NCBI GenBank assembly: GCA_937888925.1
Contig: CALARM010001083.1
Span: forward strand, 1-23,062
DNA length: 23,062 bases
Direction: 5' to 3'
Source: an uncultured Synergistia bacterium
GTDB lineage: Bacteria; Eremiobacterota; SpSt-956; JAKJGF01
The position numbers and the translations under genes were made by a program. This document shows positions 21,241-23,062 of this stretch, one piece after another. The notes under the pieces were generated by a model. The model was given only the letters and a program-made list of their open reading frames with translations. It was not told the DNA's origin and ran no database searches. How positions within the stretch are numbered: position 1 is the first letter of the stretch; the number at the start of each line of letters is the position of its first letter.

Positions 21241-21253
21241 CATCTTCTAAACT

Positions 21254-21275
21254 CCCCCGGTTAACTTACAGGGGG
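21254..21275 (+). promoter_or_regulatory. hairpin covering the ribosome binding site of the protease gene
   Basis: CCCCC (21254-21258) can pair with GGGGG (21271-21275), and the latter is the ribosome binding site of the gene starting at 21281. This could reduce translation until the hairpin opens. Confidence 0.4.
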
Positions 21276-21280
21276 TTGAG

Positions 21281-22279
21281 ATGAAAGGCTTTATTGTAAA
21301 ACTCGAAAATTCAATAGCTTCTTCAATTTCCCCGCTTTCCCCCGAAGAAATTAAAAAACATCTCGAAGAATTTAAACCCGTTCCCGGAAACTGGACTCAG
21401 CTTTTAACCGCAGGTTATCACGGAAAACACCCCAGATATGGCAAAATAGAATATACCTCAGAAAACCTTGATACAATTCACGATAATATAAAAAATAATA
21501 CAATCGGCAGAAAAATATCTTTTAATTACAATCACTATGAAAAAAGTATGGCTATTTCTACTCTTGAAGATGTTAGAAAAGTGTTGAATGAAAAAGGTAA
21601 AACTATAAAATTAGAATACCTGCCCTTCTATACTCCAACCGGATATAAACTCGTAAACGGTAATGAGTATAAATATGGTTCTGTGGAAGTAGCTGATAAT
21701 TATGAAGATAATTTTGGAAATCGTCACGGTATGACTCTTCTTAATGCAGGGGCAACAAATGACCCCTTTCTTATTGATGAAGCTATGACAAAATTAGAAA
21801 ATACAAAGGAGGAAAAAATAGGTATGGATAAAGACGAAAAAGAAAAATTAGAAAAAGAACAGGCTGAAAAAGAAGCTAAAATTGCAAAACTCGAAGCTGA
21901 CCTGGCAGAAGCAAAAAAGTTAGATGCTGACAGAGTAATAAGACTTGAACAGTCTGAAACCAATAGATTAACTTCTGATATAAAAGCCTGGAAGTTAGAA
22001 AAGATGTCAATGGGAATTCCTGTAAATATGATTTCTATGGGAGAAAAAAGGATTTTAGAAAGCAAAAATCAGGTTGTAAAACTTAGTAATACAGTTGAGC
22101 CTTCCGTAAATTTAATGAAAATTTATGATGAAATATTTTCTTTATATCCGAATGAAAAAAGAGTTCATCTTAATCAGGATGGAGATAGTAAAAAACTTGA
22201 AAGAGGTTCATCTGACGAAGAGGATATAAAAGCCCTTGATGCTTATACAGATGAAATCAATAAGAGGGGGAGTAAATAA
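21281..22279 (+). CDS. Mu gpI-like prohead protease with C-terminal scaffold
   Basis: A 332-residue protein. Residues about 30-175 match Mu gpI-type (PF10123) proteases in general pattern: GYHGKHPRYGKIEYT, then FNYNHYEKSMA, then EYLPFYTPTGYKLV and EYKYGSVEV, and GATNDPF. Residues about 175-245 are a Lys/Glu-rich coiled coil, and the C-terminus is acidic, as in fused scaffolding domains. It should direct head assembly and then cleave scaffold and other head proteins. The catalytic residues are not certain by eye. An internal ATG with a strong ribosome binding site at the domain border suggests a separate scaffold product. It overlaps the decoration gene by one base. Confidence 0.7.
   Translation: MKGFIVKLENSIASSISPLSPEEIKKHLEEFKPVPGNWTQLLTAGYHGKHPRYGKIEYTSENLDTIHDNIKNNTIGRKISFNYNHYEKSMAISTLEDVRKVLNEKGKTIKLEYLPFYTPTGYKLVNGNEYKYGSVEVADNYEDNFGNRHGMTLLNAGATNDPFLIDEAMTKLENTKEEKIGMDKDEKEKLEKEQAEKEAKIAKLEADLAEAKKLDADRVIRLEQSETNRLTSDIKAWKLEKMSMGIPVNMISMGEKRILESKNQVVKLSNTVEPSVNLMKIYDEIFSLYPNEKRVHLNQDGDSKKLERGSSDEEDIKALDAYTDEINKRGSK
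21824..22279 (+). CDS. nested in-frame scaffold protein (probable)
   Basis: An internal in-frame ATG at 21824 (Met182 of the protease) follows AAAGGAGG (21805-21812) by 11 bases, exactly where the coiled-coil scaffold begins. The 151-residue product would be the scaffold alone. The same trick is known in Mu (I/Z) and lambda (C/Nu3). The sequence shows only the start signal; expression is inferred. Confidence 0.5.
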   Translation: MDKDEKEKLEKEQAEKEAKIAKLEADLAEAKKLDADRVIRLEQSETNRLTSDIKAWKLEKMSMGIPVNMISMGEKRILESKNQVVKLSNTVEPSVNLMKIYDEIFSLYPNEKRVHLNQDGDSKKLERGSSDEEDIKALDAYTDEINKRGSK

Positions 22280-22962
22280 TGTCACAGTCTTACGGTTTAA
22301 CCCTTGCTGAAACTCAGGGAAATCAAAATCACCCTGTTATAAAAGCAGAGCATTTCAAACCTGGAACCATTAAAGTTGGAGAAGCTTCTGTTCCTGTCGG
22401 TGGACTTTTAGCCAGGGAAATTGCAACCGGACATTATAAGAAACTCGGAACAGTAACAACTAAAACCGGCGAAGCTCTCACCATTACTCCTGTCGATAAT
22501 AACGGTAAGTATGCAGTAGGTTTTGAAACTGACAATAAACCCATTCTTCCCGGTTCTGTAGTTATTTCCTGCCACGTAGCAGGGGCATTAGCAAGTATTA
22601 CAGATAATATGGACGGTGTCTTAAAAGAGTCAACCAATCAGGCACAGGGAACGATAGATTATAATACCGGTCTTGGAGATATAAGAACTTTTGCTGTTAT
22701 GGCTTCTGCTACTGACCTTACTTTCTCAGGAACTTATAAACACTTTAATAATGCAGGGGCATTAGATATAAACGATATATGTGTAAATGCTCTCAGAATT
22801 AAAGATGCAACCAGTGAAGCAAAACCTGAAAGCCTCATGGATGAAGGACTCATAGACCCTGCAAGAGTCACTCCTATAATAGATAGCACTGACCCCTTAC
22901 AGGTAAGACTTTTGAAGAAAAATAGAATAAGAATAGAACACGACATTGAAACATTGAGTTAA
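22279..22962 (+). CDS. head decoration protein (gpD-like)
   Basis: A 227-residue beta-rich protein. The N-terminal part has features of head decoration (HDPD/lambda gpD-like) proteins: a flexible start, then KAEHFKPGTIKVGEASVPVG, a hydrophilic loop, and KYAVGFETDNKPILPGSVV. It also has a longer C-terminal region with an Asp/Ile-rich end. It would stabilise the expanded capsid. Its place between the protease/scaffold and the capsid gene is the standard order (as in lambda C/Nu3-D-E). The start overlaps the previous stop (TAATG). Confidence 0.7.
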   Translation: MSQSYGLTLAETQGNQNHPVIKAEHFKPGTIKVGEASVPVGGLLAREIATGHYKKLGTVTTKTGEALTITPVDNNGKYAVGFETDNKPILPGSVVISCHVAGALASITDNMDGVLKESTNQAQGTIDYNTGLGDIRTFAVMASATDLTFSGTYKHFNNAGALDINDICVNALRIKDATSEAKPESLMDEGLIDPARVTPIIDSTDPLQVRLLKKNRIRIEHDIETLS

Positions 22963-22981
22963 GGAAGGAGGAAAATAGATA

Positions 22982-23014
22982 ATGGCAATCTCTTTATTTG
23001 ATAGACGAACTCTG
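22982..23014 (+). CDS. major capsid protein, 5' fragment only
   Basis: Eleven codons (MAISLFDRRTL) follow AAGGAAGGAGG. This start (Ser-Leu-Phe-Asp-x-Arg-Thr) is typical of the lambda gpE-like major capsid family (PF03864). The gene order after a decoration protein agrees. After base 23014 the reading frame runs into adapter sequence and is not phage protein. Confidence 0.6.
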
Positions 23015-23062
23015 AGATCGGAAGAGCGTCGTGTAGGGAAAGAGTGTAGATCTCGGTGGTCG
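23015..23062. other. Illumina adapter read-through at contig end (artefact)
   Basis: From AGATCGGAAGAGCG at 23015 to the last base, the sequence matches the reverse complement of the common Illumina universal adapter (48 bases, no mismatch I can see). It is an assembly or trimming error, not phage DNA. Confidence 0.97.

Overview
The window is most of the left and central part of a temperate tailed-phage genome (prophage or phage contig). It has low GC, with Arg codons mostly AGA/AGG and frequent ATA and TTA, and strong AGGAGG-type ribosome binding sites. This suggests a low-GC, Bacillota-like anaerobe as host, but no gene here fixes the genus. No integrase, tail or lysis gene is visible. The last 48 bases (23015-23062) are not biological: they match Illumina adapter sequence, so the contig ends by read-through inside the first codons of the major capsid gene.

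Layout. (1) 1-2603: accessory genes at the far side of the repressor: a membrane-anchored protein, and on the minus strand a Gln-rich small protein, two tandem paralogous coiled-coil proteins and a propeller/TPR-like protein. These are likely lysogeny-side (moron) genes. (2) 2627-4225: the lysogeny switch. A LexA/CI-type self-cleaving repressor (minus) diverges from a Cro-like protein (plus) across a promoter region with a 24-bp direct repeat and a consensus TTGACA/TATAAT promoter, followed by further small HTH proteins. (3) 4239-6698: small early genes (coiled coil, HTH, zinc-ribbon and membrane miniproteins) and a protein with an SSB-like acidic C-terminal tip. (4) 6703-10797: the replication module: a compact three-way-junction element, a PrimPol/VapE-type primase-helicase, an iteron-like repeat field (candidate origin), a RusA resolvase and a DEDDy exonuclease. 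(5) 10801-15539: many small, Cys-rich or coiled proteins, a PAPS-reductase-like PP-loop enzyme overlapping a C5 cytosine methyltransferase, and a small candidate late regulator. (6) 15531-23014: the packaging and head module: small and large terminase, a DUF935-type (Mu gp29-like) portal, a MuF head protein carrying a C-terminal zinc-metallopeptidase domain, a small overlapping partner gene, a Mu gpI-like protease with a probable nested scaffold, a decoration protein and the start of the capsid gene.

How the parts work together. The repressor and Cro decide lysogeny. The rightward early promoter would drive regulators and replication genes. The small HTH-like protein at 15312-15539 sits where Bacillota phages place their late regulator and is followed at once by a promoter-terminator pair. 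A second promoter-terminator leader lies at 21135-21252, before the protease and capsid genes, and shares the 11-mer AGAAGTTTAGA with the first, which suggests coordinated late antitermination (inference).

The most exciting system is the MuF-metallopeptidase fusion at 18839-20779 with its overlapping 78-residue downstream gene. It has the layout of a phage-borne polymorphic toxin and immunity pair. The DNA drops sharply in GC exactly where the head domain ends, as expected for a swapped toxin cassette. Second-ranked are the structured element at 6703-6770 and the GTGTAAGTG repeat field with a 28-bp perfect palindrome.
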